Below, piece by piece: positions 1 to 10,500 of a stretch of DNA of 64,000 nucleotides. The notes beneath the pieces are model-generated. The model was given only the letters and a program-made list of their open reading frames with translations, was not told the origin of the DNA and did no database searches. Each line of letters opens with the position of its first letter. Positions within the stretch are counted from its first letter, which is position 1. The stretch lies in contig LS997564.1 of assembly GCA_000469685.2 (NCBI GenBank), positions 19,161,615 through 19,225,614 on the forward strand, given 5' to 3'. The translations under genes were made by a program, and so were the position numbers. The DNA comes from Haemonchus contortus. Taxonomy: Eukaryota > Nematoda > Chromadorea > Rhabditida > Trichostrongylidae.

Positions 1-3000
1 GAACCACTCCTGTTACAACTACATACCTCACTTCATCCTGAAGGCAACTACTCAAGTCGATCTCGCGGTTACAGAATGCAGAACGATGACAAAGAAGATG
101 CCCTTGAAGTCTACACAGTCGGCTGATTTGACTGATTTTAAATTACCATTTGATTCCTACGACATCATTAACTTTGCAGCTGCCCCATCTCACGTGAATT
201 TGTCGTTATATTCGTATTAGACCGTCTAATCGGAAAACAAAGCGTTTCTCTACTACTTATTCTGTTTTTATGAGTCAGTAAAGTAACAAGAAACAATTCC
301 CAAAGGAAATGTCATTTGAGTTCAGAAACAACTCACAAAAGAATACGACGAGGGACTTCATTTCAGCAGTTGCATGGAACAGCACACATCCAATGCCGTT
401 CATAATCGGTGAACCAGTGGCGTTTATGGCAACTTCTTTGGAGTGTCAGTATCCGATAGACAACGAGCAACTTAAACATTTGATATGATATGAAAATGGG
501 AGTTTTTACTTTCTCATAATCCTTTTTTGGGTCAGTGCTCCTGAGTGGGAATTCACACTTTCACTCAAAGTGAGAGTAAAAGAGAGAGCGAGGAGGAGAA
601 AGAGAAAGAGAGAGGTGGTCAGAGGAAGGCAGAAAAGGAATCCTTCAAGAAGTTTGTGGTGGTGTGGGCCAGGCACTCGATTTTAGCTAGGTGCCTAATT
701 GGTAATAATTGCTTACAACTTGTGAAAGCTATGTTCCATCTCCCGAATCGTTTCAACAACAAATCACCAACGCTGAAAGTTTGGGTGAGCTACCTGTGCT
801 AGTGAGGCTTCGATCCCATGAACCGTCCCGCATCTCCGCTTACTTCTCTATCGCTGAATTCTTCAATGTTGAGGCAACTTCCGAGGGATCCTCGGGAAGA
901 AATCCACTCAGGGGACCACATGAGTGTATGAATCAGAGGAATTTGAATTTTATCTCATTTACACTAAATAACTTTGTGATATAATGGACAACAAGTTGCA
1001 ATCGCTTGGAAAAACTACGGCCACTGGAGTATGGTAACTCACAAAATGAGAATTTGTAATGCAAAACTCCTTTCACCCTTCAGATCCGGCCTTCAGTGAA
1101 AGAAATCGACTGATACTCTCTGTATGTACTGAACAACGATTCCCTGTACAAGGCTGTGTGCGCTTTTTGACACACCACTTTTTCGAAACGAGACTGTATC
1201 CGACATAAAAGGATTACTTTGGGTTGTAATCATTCTATACTGTCGCCAGGGTCCTTGGACACTACAGTACCCTCCTAGTGGGATGACTAATAATACGGAA
1301 CCTTCTTTCCTTTGGTGAGAGTAGCAGAATTTCGTCAACATCCCAAAACCACGACAGTACCCCTCCCTCCGAAAACTCTCTCACTAACCAACATCGTTTC
1401 AAATAAAAACTTTTTCATTTTCGCGAAAAAAAGAAGTATGCTAGGTTACCTCATCCACCATCTTTTCCTGGAAGTTCTTCAGACTTCTATGTTTTCCACT
1501 ATATCGTTCACTACCAATCACTACCGTATGGAACGGCTCGAAGGTATTTCACGTGGTATATTATGTGGATAGTCTCTGAAACCGTTTGGCTTCAATCAAT
1601 CCTGTTTCTGATATCAGCCCTTGCGATTGATCTCCATTCAGAATCAAAGCGAATTTTTGTATTGGTCTATACAGTGACTTGGTACATTCTTAATGGTAAG
1701 CTAGTTATCACGACACGGGATTAGTATCATTTAGCCGATCCTAGAGAAATGTAAGGATCGGCCGACGTGAGTGGATATCAGTTCGTGAATTCGTGCTTCA
1801 ATTCCCGAATTAGACTGGTGGTAGTAGGTGATCCGGCACTGCAACACCTTACCCTTTACAGAACAGTAATGCGAGGTGTTGAGAATTGACTAATAGGGAA
1901 TTTTACTTCCAGATGTGAGAAAGCACAGACGAACTCACCAGGGAAACTCTGTAGAAGAGCAGAGAAGCAGTTCCACCCACCCACTCCTTCTAAATGCGCT
2001 AGGCATTCAATTCAAATCATGAAGGAATACAACTTGGTCGGTGTCAATGAGGTTGGCTGATATACTCCTGAGCCTGGTACCGACTCGCACATCCAAAGAG
2101 TGTACAGTTCGACCATCCGGAGGGGATGTGATCCCAGATCTAGGCCCGCTGCAGACCTCACAGATTCTATTTAATTTCTGGATATGACTCCACCTTTTTT
2201 ACAGACAAAACAATAACGGATTCTACTAGAATGAATTCCGAAAACCGTCTTTGAACTCAACAAGAGAAGTATCATCATTTAGCCTAATGAGCGAGTCACT
2301 CTCACTATTCTTACGAACGAATTCACAGGTTTGGCTCATTAACTTTCGAACTGATGAGTAATTGACGCTTTAAGAAGTTCTATTCTGTGAAGGTGAATGC
2401 TCTCCTGGTAACATCCTGTCCTTGAGAGGAAAAGTCTCCGAAGCAGGGATATGAAAGCAAACGGCTAACAAACTGCAGCTCATTTGCAACAGGTAACCTT
2501 TGGAAGATGCCATCTATCCATTAGATTTCGTATAATTTGATTATTACGAAATATTAGCTTTTATTAGCTTTGTCCAGGACCTTGAAAATAATTTACTGCA
2601 GCGAAGGACCATGACTGTGAAGACAAGCACAAAAGACGTGAACCTGACGCTTACAAGTTGAAGCCGATGGCCCAAGTTTCCGAAAAAAAAAAGATTCTAT
2701 CAGTATCTACTAAACCTTCGAGCCTGTTTTGCAAGAGGCTTGCACAAACATATGGAATCCATGGAGCGTAGTAGGATAGATCTACCGAGGTGGACAAAAT
2801 CAAGAGACTCATTGTTGAATTGAGAAGATCCTACGTAGAGAGGGTCTTTACATGGCCCAATGAAGACCCAGACACAGAGGGCATTACTTAGTTTTGATGG
2901 AAACACTGGTCTGAGAATGTATTCTTCCTAAGAAGTGAAATATTACAACCAAATTTCCAACTCCTGGACCCGTGGAAACATCCAAGACACCGGTGGGCCA

Positions 3001-4050
3001 AGGAGATATACTTAGCCGATGCCCCTTCATAGCACATGCTATCATGAATCTACCCGAAAGGGCAAAAGTAAGGTAGCAGGGCACGTGAAGAAAAATCGAC
3101 TGTAGAAGTGAATGCGATTGCGAGCAGATCCTTCAAAGATTATTCGGAACCCTACTTCAGGAACCTTCCAAGCTCACCTAAGTTGAGATGCTGCTGAAAC
3201 CACTCTACAATTTGCAAACAACGCTGTGGGCATCAGTTGGAAACATGGAATCTGAGGCAGTGGGGTCTAGAAACGAGGGAGATCAAGAGTCATGAAGAAA
3301 TTACAAGGTAAATTGGATGAATGCTAAAAGTCAACAAAATTGCAGATGTCTAGTCAAAACGAAGCCTCTAGAGGCTTGAAGAAGTGGCTATTTTTTTCGA
3401 TCGGAACAATCTCTAAAAATGGAAGGAATTCACTGGGAATTTAATAGTGAGGAAGAGCAGGTAAAGAGAAATTATGGAACTAGGAAAGTAAAAGTTATAA
3501 ACCAAGAAAATGAACCAAATTATGAAAGGAAGAGTAAGAAGCAAAAATACTGCATTGCGGAGCTTACTGTCAAAAAATGACGGCAGCCTTCAGCTAAGAA
3601 TTGCTTCCTCATCTCAGAAGTAAGATATAAAATGAAAAAAATTAGAAAACAACCGATTTATACGAAAATGAATAAGGGCAGACTCGGGTGCAACTGGCAA
3701 TGTGGTGTGGTGAGTCAGGTGGGCCGGTCAGAAAATCGAAATCATGCTGCTCCTGATCGGATCCTTGGGCTTATTGAGTGGTTCAGAAGTTGAACATCGG
3801 GATGATTGCATTCTATCGAAGTGAAGAACATCCGTTCATTCTTCATGTCCTCAGCAAAGTCATCAATTGCCTTTCTTTTCGTAGTATATCCTCTACTATC
3901 GCCTCTTTTCGTGTTTGACCTATCTGCCCTTCGGAATCAATCTCCTTCTTTCTTTCTCGCTAGCGCCTCTTGGTCAAAAATGCCGGCTGGAATTCTCAAG
4001 GAGGTGTAGGTTGCCGGCATTGAAACGAAGGGTATTACACAAGAAGCTCC
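1..4050. other. Left flank without a recognisable gene
   Basis: I read both strands and found only short open frames with no recognisable motif, no run of conserved exon-like peptides with matching splice signals, and no terminal repeats. The stretch is moderately AT-rich with scattered short purine tracts (for example near 560-640). It may be intergenic DNA or a long intron of a gene whose exons lie outside the window; nothing here decides between these. Confidence 0.5.
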
Positions 4051-4059
4051 CGGCTTACT

Positions 4060-4265
4060 GTTCTAAAAGCACAGATATAAGCCTTCAAAAGGGATGTAAA
4101 ATTAGAAGCTGCACGAGAATGAGATGACATAAATCGCATGGAAGGGGTATTTGGGCGAGCCATCCTATTGTACGCGTAATTGCATACAATTGTCTGCAAT
4201 ACGCTGTCTGTATGCGGTGGGGTCCCGGTAAGAATGGTGCAACTTCTACAGCTTTTACAGGGGGA
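4060..4265 (+). repeat. Dispersed repeat R1, copy 1
   Basis: This stretch shares ordered similarity with about 41800-42015 (same orientation). Shared blocks include the segment around GCATACA...CTGCAATACGC and the segment AATGGTGC followed by a CTACAGC-like run. A further reverse-oriented copy of the second block lies near 6330-6480. The copies are diverged by many substitutions, so this is an old interspersed family. No coding motif or terminal inverted repeat was seen. It abuts the fold-back repeat that begins at 4264 and may be part of the same element. Confidence 0.55.
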
Positions 4266-4499
4266 AAGTGCGTCCGAGGGTGCGCGCGGCAAATTGCGCG
4301 GCGAAGTTCGTGACGATTTGTACGGGTCTGACGCCAATTTTCGGGGCACAAACTCGAAGTAGTGAGGTTTAGTAGGGTCAAATGATCCTCCTAATCCACT
4401 CTATTTCAAATTTGGGCCCCAATGATAAGCGCCAAAGTCGTTCAAATCATTACGAACTTCGCCGCGCAATTTGCCGCGCGCACCCTCGGACGCACTTTC
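4264..4499. repeat. Fold-back element with 57-bp inverted arms
   Basis: Positions 4264-4320 and 4443-4499 are inverted copies of each other, with 55 of 57 bases matching. The arms are GC-rich (core GTGCGCGCGGCAAATTGCGC). The sequence between the arms continues as a weaker inverted repeat (GCCAATTTTCGGGGC on the left, GGGCCCCAAT on the right), so the whole block is one long imperfect palindrome centred near 4381. This layout fits a fold-back or MITE-type non-autonomous DNA element. No clear target-site duplication was identified. Confidence 0.6.
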
Positions 4500-4620
4500 G
4501 TACACATACCCCTTCTACAGCGGTAATGAAATTTCAGGTGTGTACGTCAGATAGGCCGGTTGAAGGCCCTTTTCGTGCCCTATCTTGGCCGTTTTTTTCA
4601 TTCCTGAACATATACTAAAG

Positions 4621-4900
4621 GGGCGGAGGTGGTGTAGTGGCAAGTGGCGCACTTTAACACACACACGGTCAGGCTCGAATCCCGGATCGGGGCCCGGCTA
4701 GGCTAACCAAGCCTTCCATCCTTCGGGGTTCGGTGGATTGGTACCAGACTCGTCTGAGAGGATAAAAGCACTGACTTGAACATCGGCTGGCCACCGCAGG
4801 TCGCCTTGTATAAGCCTCATACGCCCTCATCACGCCACTACGATTCTGAATGGAAGTCGAGTGCGGGGGCGCATCCCTCAGACGGGATTGATTAACGCCA
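4621..4900 (+). mobile_element. tRNA-derived SINE-like repeat, copy 1
   Basis: The copy starts GGGCGGAGGTGGTGTAGTGG, which contains a box-A-like stretch (TGGTGTAGTGG). About 45 bases on it has a box-B-like stretch (GGCTCGAATCCC). It continues through AAAAGCACTGA and GGCTGGCCACCGCA and ends GATTAACGCCA. The same order of blocks occurs at 9933, at 47911-48173 (reverse strand) and in a truncated form near 39519. A Pol III promoter head with a conserved unrelated body is the usual design of a tRNA-derived SINE. The head does not fold into a full functional tRNA that I can support. Its partner LINE is unknown. Confidence 0.7.
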
Positions 4901-6329
4901 AAAACTTCTAACTTTATCTTGGCCATTTTTTGCCCCATAGCCTCCCTTAAGCTATCCTTGGGGATTACAGGTCCATCCGAGGCAGAAAACTCAGAAATTA
5001 TTTTAAACGTGAACTGTGTCTTTTACAATAATGAGGCGGTTACATACGCGAGCTTCATAGAAGAGATGAGGCTTTTTAGACTGTTTCATGAGTCATTATA
5101 GGTCCAAGCATTCGATTTTCATAAAAGATCAGATTGTGCTCTCGTAGAGGTGGGGGAGGGGTACCTCATTCTGTTATATTCTCAGAAAAAAAGATTCGCG
5201 ATTACTTCCCCAAACACTTCAAGCAATGCAACGCAATGCTCTAAAAACATTTCAACTTCGTCAACGAACATAATAAAAAAGAAAAAATTCTAAAGCGAGA
5301 GTACCATATAGCTCTCGTTGTAAGGCAAAATTGTGGCAAAACTGCAAATTCTCAGTACAAAATGTAAGTAGAAGTAACGCCAGTTAGATACATCAGAGCA
5401 TCGATTAAAAGTAGGCAGGATGCAAATCCTAAGAAGCATCGAAGTGAGGGCAACTCGTGGAGCTATTCGACAATTGATTACAATATTTTTTCACTAGGAA
5501 CTTAAATACCGAATCAAGGAAAAACACGCTTTCAAGATGATCAACGAACAACTGGCGAGGATCGAGTAAACGGTAGCACGGACGAGTAATGGAGTCCAAC
5601 TTGACTCCAGTTCACGTATAAGGGCTTCAACCTGAAAATCTACTCAAAACTTATGAGAATGAAATAGAAGCTCGAATTTATCGTCAAACTCGTCTCTAAA
5701 GGGAATTTATGGACGATTTGTCATACTTAATCCTCAGACTTATAGAATTGTTAGGTTCAAATCTATCAAAAGCTTTTCTTTCAAGACTTTGCAGAAAATT
5801 TTTCATCTACTAACTGAACAACCGTCTCAGCGAACGTCGAAGATGGAAAACTTGCTTTTATAGGAAATTTCGTTCCCGCTGAAAGCAGTCTTAAGCTCCT
5901 AAGCTCCAACTCCTAAGCCCTAAATAATTTTGCTGCTCATTCTTCCATAGACAGGAACGGAACACGATGATGTAGCATTCTTTGAGAATAAAGTAATCGA
6001 AAGGAAATTCTCTTATCAATCGGAAAGTGACAAGTAACCCGTATCGGGTACATTATAGCGAAGTTTGTGGCATAATTGTAGGTACATCACTCACCAAAAT
6101 TCAATCTTCAAGAAAGCTTTCAGAAGAGCAATATAGCTCACCCCGTCATGTCTTTACCCTCCACAACAGCAACCGTTATAAGACTATGGGTGCTTGGAGG
6201 CACAGCTCACGATGAAAATGGTTTTTGGGATTTCACCCTCCCTGGAATGAATCTGTGACTCCCAAGGATAGCACAAGTGACGCTGAAGGGTCAAAAAACG
6301 GTCTAGATAGAACGTAATAAAGGCCACTG

Positions 6330-6480
6330 ATCAGGCCCAGCAATCGGGCACACCAAAAGGCGGGCGAGTTCTCACAGCGTTTTAGAGGCTGTACAGGCTG
6401 TAGAAGTTGCACCATTCGCACCAGGACGCACGCGTTGCAGCCAGACTGCCTCCTATAATCAGCTGTACGCCATGGCACAC
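6330..6480 (-). repeat. Dispersed repeat R1, reverse-oriented copy
   Basis: Read on the minus strand, this contains GCGAATGGTGCAACTTCTAC followed by AGCCTGTACAGCC, matching the second half of the repeats at about 4220-4265 and 41960-42000. The similarity fades outside this block, so the copy is partial. Confidence 0.45.
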
Positions 6481-6542
6481 ATTCAAAAACGCTCACGTTG
6501 AACCCCCTGTAGGCGTAGTCTGGTCCTGCCATCAATCATACG

Positions 6543-6870
6543 TGTTCCCATCCTGCCTCCTGTACTCCTGCAAAATTTGATCGCTACAAGTCCAAATTAG
6601 GAATTCTCGCTGACGCCTCGCCCACTTTGGGCGGGTTCTTGTCCTGCCACATGTCATCAGTGCTTTCACCCTGCCTCTTCTACTCCTATCAAATTTGTAC
6701 ACTTTAGGCTCACGGGGACAGGGAGTTAGAAATTTTCCGTCAATCATTTATTCTGCGCAAGGCCTGCCCCCAGTAAGGGCAGTCCCTGCAATCTACGACT
6801 AGTGTTCCCATGCTGCCGACTGTACTCCTTATAAATTTTAACGCTCTAGATGCACGGTAACAGGAGTTAT
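6543..6870 (+). repeat. Three diverged tandem units
   Basis: Three units begin at about 6543, 6661 and 6803. Each opens with TGTTCCCAT or a close variant, then CTGCC...CTACTCCT...AAATTT, followed by a less conserved tail with a short GAGTTA(T/G)GAATTT-like end in units 2 and 3. The spacing is about 118 and 142 bases. The divergence between units says the duplication is old. The function is unknown. Confidence 0.45.
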
Positions 6871-6939
6871 GAATTTCAGTTTAAACACATACACACCACA
6901 CACACAAACTCACACAAACACAGTAAAGTATGTACAAAA

Positions 6940-7130
6940 CTTTGGCCTCGGAGGGACTCGAGTCCGTACTTGTGCTCCGGTCGTGCTCTATCCCTTATAC
7001 TACCGAGACCTCTTTGCCCTAATGGCCTATGTGCCATAGGAGGCGAGGGCAAGGGAGGTTCCGGTAGTGTTAGAAATAGAGCACGGTGCAATGATAGCAC
7101 AAGTACGGGTTCGAGTCCCGTCCGAGACTG
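6940..7130. repeat. Palindrome of two tRNA-like sequences
   Basis: Read on the minus strand from about 7011 to 6945, and on the plus strand from about 7057 to 7128, the same tRNA-like sequence appears twice, head to head. Each arm has GGTAGTRT...GATAGAGCACG, then AGCACAAGTACGG and a TCGAGTCC T-loop-like stretch. The right arm has a perfect 5-bp T-stem (ACGGG/CCCGT) around TTCGAGT. The left arm can pair GGTCTCG with CGAGGCC as a 7-bp acceptor-like stem. The middle (7012-7056) is itself partly inverted (CCTATG/CATAGG). A third partial copy is at 37400-37521. These are probably Pol III-derived repeats rather than working tRNA genes, because the anticodon arm is irregular. Confidence 0.55.
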
Positions 7131-7574
7131 ACGTATAGTCCACAAATCGTCGACCTTGTGAGACTTTCGGAAGGCGTACCGCGGCGAAATAACAGCGGTT
7201 AACGAAACATCAAGTCAGTCAAGTAATATAATAATTTAATAAGCACGGAAATGGGACATTTCTTCAGAGAGCAATTGTTAGGCAAAACCCAATCTCGCGA
7301 TTCACACACCCTCACATCTCAATTTTACCGGAAACAGGTTGTCGCATACATAGGATGAGTGAGGCAATGAAACACGACCCCTGCGTTTACTTCATGCTGT
7401 TAGCATCAACTAATAGTAGGACATTGAAACCCGAGTGGGTCGTTTTGAATAGTCCTGACAGGATGGAACTGATTTGAGAGGTTGTATTGCAATTAAAACC
7501 CGCGGTGTAATAGACCAACATTATCCTTTCTTCCTGTTCATAAATATCGACTTTTGGTGACAGTGAAATCGAAC

Positions 7575-10500
7575 CTTTGTTCGTAAATCTTCTTTCGTTC
7601 CGTTGTTGTCTATCAGGATGGTGGCCAACTCCATCTTCTTTCGTATCGGAAACTGGCTGTTAATTCTCGACAAGGCTTCCTCCTTTGTCAGATTGTCGCG
7701 TAGCATCAGTCGATTCAGTTGGGTGTCGTCATCACTGAAAAGACGTCGTCACTAAGCTCGAAAATCTCTACTAAAGAATAGTAAGAACTATTTCGCCTTC
7801 ATACTGATCACCTGGATCAGATCTTCTGCAACATTCTAACACTGAATGAACTACGTCTCCGGACGGACCGCGCGCGTCACCGATCGCATTGAAAAGTGAA
7901 GATGGAGAGGACTTTTCGCGTCAAGAATTCCCATCGCAATCTTCACTCAGATCGGATAGAAATAGATACAGACCTACCACCAGACCACGATGACTGTCCA
8001 GAGAATTTTATGGTAGCCGGATTCGAAAAGAAGCGGTGTATCGAGCACGATATAATGGCTGCCAAAAAGCAGATACTTGAGCATCTGTACGAACATCTCC
8101 CAACGAATAGCCGGGTGCAGAATTGAATTCAGCTTTCGCCGTTTCTGAAAAAAAAACTATTACGTTCTCTTACATAATTCACAAGCACGAAACGCAAAGA
8201 TTTTCCTGAGAAACGCGCGCGCGGCTGTAGCGCGTGCTTGTGGGGTTGAGGCTCTCAGTTTTTGTTTTGCCCTTGAGTTATAATTCAGAAAGTAATTCCA
8301 AGTCTGAGTGATAGTATACCTCATCAAGGACAGGAAACGCTCCCGACTGCACATTAGAAATGGCGGATGGGACGTAATCCACCACGGTGCATCCGCAATA
8401 CATTGCTTCCCAACGAAATTCTAGGAACACACAAACTGGCATGAGGACCTGTAGCCTACCACAATAAAAAGGTGCATACGTCCGTCAGTCTTCTAGAAGT
8501 CAGAGTTATTCAATTTAAGGGGATAGTTTTTATTATTGAAGCGTTTGTGCCAATAGAGGGTACACGAAAATAATAGGGGAGTACAATCCTTACTATAATA
8601 AACCAGATTTAGCGGGCATTGAAGCAGTTGTTAACAACCTTGCTCCAGTCACACACTCACAGCACTTATCGCCTTCATGGTCCAGTAACTTTTCCCCAAT
8701 AAGATCCCTGCTATGTATTTTTCCTGTAGGCTGCGAGTATGGGTCTGAATTCGCTATAAGGTTGAGCGTTTTGTTCGTTATCAAGCGAACTTATACTGAC
8801 TTTATGGCCACGAATTAGGAGGAGAGAGAACAAAAGTACCTCGACATCGTTGAATACGACAGCAGCCATTTTTGCCGATCAAGCATGCCACTTGAAGTAT
8901 CGAAGAATTCATCGCCAAAATGCAGATCGAAGTTTCAAAATAAGCTGGTCGTCCAGGTTCAACGACTGTAACATGAAATAGACTTGAAACGGGACAGCAC
9001 GTCATTACTTGGTTAGCCCCTATCTAAAAGAGTAGGAAACCCATCTCGACCGCACACTACTACAGGATTTAGGTATGCACTGTAACGCTTGAAGTGAAAG
9101 GGTTTGAAGGCTCATCTTTGAAGAAGAAACAAAAGAAGCAGCCTGAAACCGGAATATGGGGCCTCGATTTAACAGATGATTTCATGGTCCAATAAAAAAG
9201 CGAGGATACGAGTTTTGAGTGAATCCTGGCTTAACTATACGACACCGATTTCAAAGGCACCTCAGACCATTCCAATGGCTGGCTACTGCTGGGTCCTCGT
9301 GACCTTATCAAATTTTAGCTATCATTTGCATGCTTTTCTATCTCTGTCGTTAAATCCAATTACAAACCAAAGTCACTCATTCGAAACATCACTGTAGGTT
9401 GCTATAGCCTATGTTTGAACCAAGGTAAGTCTGAAATGCTATTTCACTGAGCTCAATCATAAGTTTCTTTGTCATTGAGGCTATAACAAAGGAGAAATGC
9501 AGAAACATTTGCCGAGTGAGGCTGTACTACCTTAGCTTACTTTGTCGCACCTCCTAGTACACTTTTGGCAGTCGACCACATATGCCGACTTTTTTTACCA
9601 TTTGGGCTCCTATCAGTTAGGTTGCCTGTAAGGCAAGGAATAACTTTTCAATAGTTCCCCATTCCCTCACGGTTTATACATACATATAACAGCCAGTATA
9701 CAATCACATTAGGTTTATTTGAATCTCAATCGAACATAGAGTCCTACCTAGAAGTCTACAAGGTTTCGATGTTCAGGTACCCGTGTTTCGGTACTATACT
9801 TATGTTTCTGACCAAAAAAAGCCACTGTAAGGGCTCGACACCTGCTCACTAATCATGACAATATTAGACAAACAAGATGACACCAGGGGAAGTTTGTAAT
9901 GACAGAAATTTTCTTATAAATAACGGCTATGTGGGCGGAGGTTGTGTAACGGCAAGGGAGCACTATCTCACACACATGGTCACGGGTTCGAATCCCGGAT
10001 CGCTATCCCACTAAGCCAGCCAAGCTTTCCATCCCTCAGAGGTCGGTTATTAGGAACAGACTTGTCTGGGAAGAAGAAAAGCACTGACACCTACTTCGGC
10101 TGGCCACCGCAAGGCCACACGCGCATTCAATCCGTCACTAATATTCTGAATGGAAGTGAACTGCATGCTATCCTTAGTTCAGGACCGAGTAATGCCCAGA
10201 GACATTATTTTTTCAATTGTATGTGGTGGCTAACTGTTTCCAAAGAGACAGAGTAAATTATGAACTCCTAACTGAGGAAACTTCCTCGTGCCCATTCGTA
10301 GTAGGGCGACAAATCGTAAAGAAAGAAATTGGCCTGCACTTATCAGTTCAAAGTGATTTTTCCATTTCTCACATCTATTGGTAACAGTCAATCGACTTCG
10401 CAAAAGGAAGTCGATTTGGATCGAGTCATTCTCCTCAATCAGAGCTCTTGTCTTCTGCTAGATCCTACCTTAGCCTCTTCTCAGCACCGACCACTAAACC

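Noticed and set aside
4621..4700. Possible tRNA gene
   Set aside because: Box A- and B-like motifs are present, but acceptor and anticodon arms do not close properly and the same head is attached to a conserved unrelated body in several copies, as in a SINE.
8330..8420. Candidate DCAKD middle exon reading [14 protein letters not shown] on the minus strand
   Set aside because: It has acceptor- and donor-like borders but does not show the expected ITHP or IPLLFE motifs.
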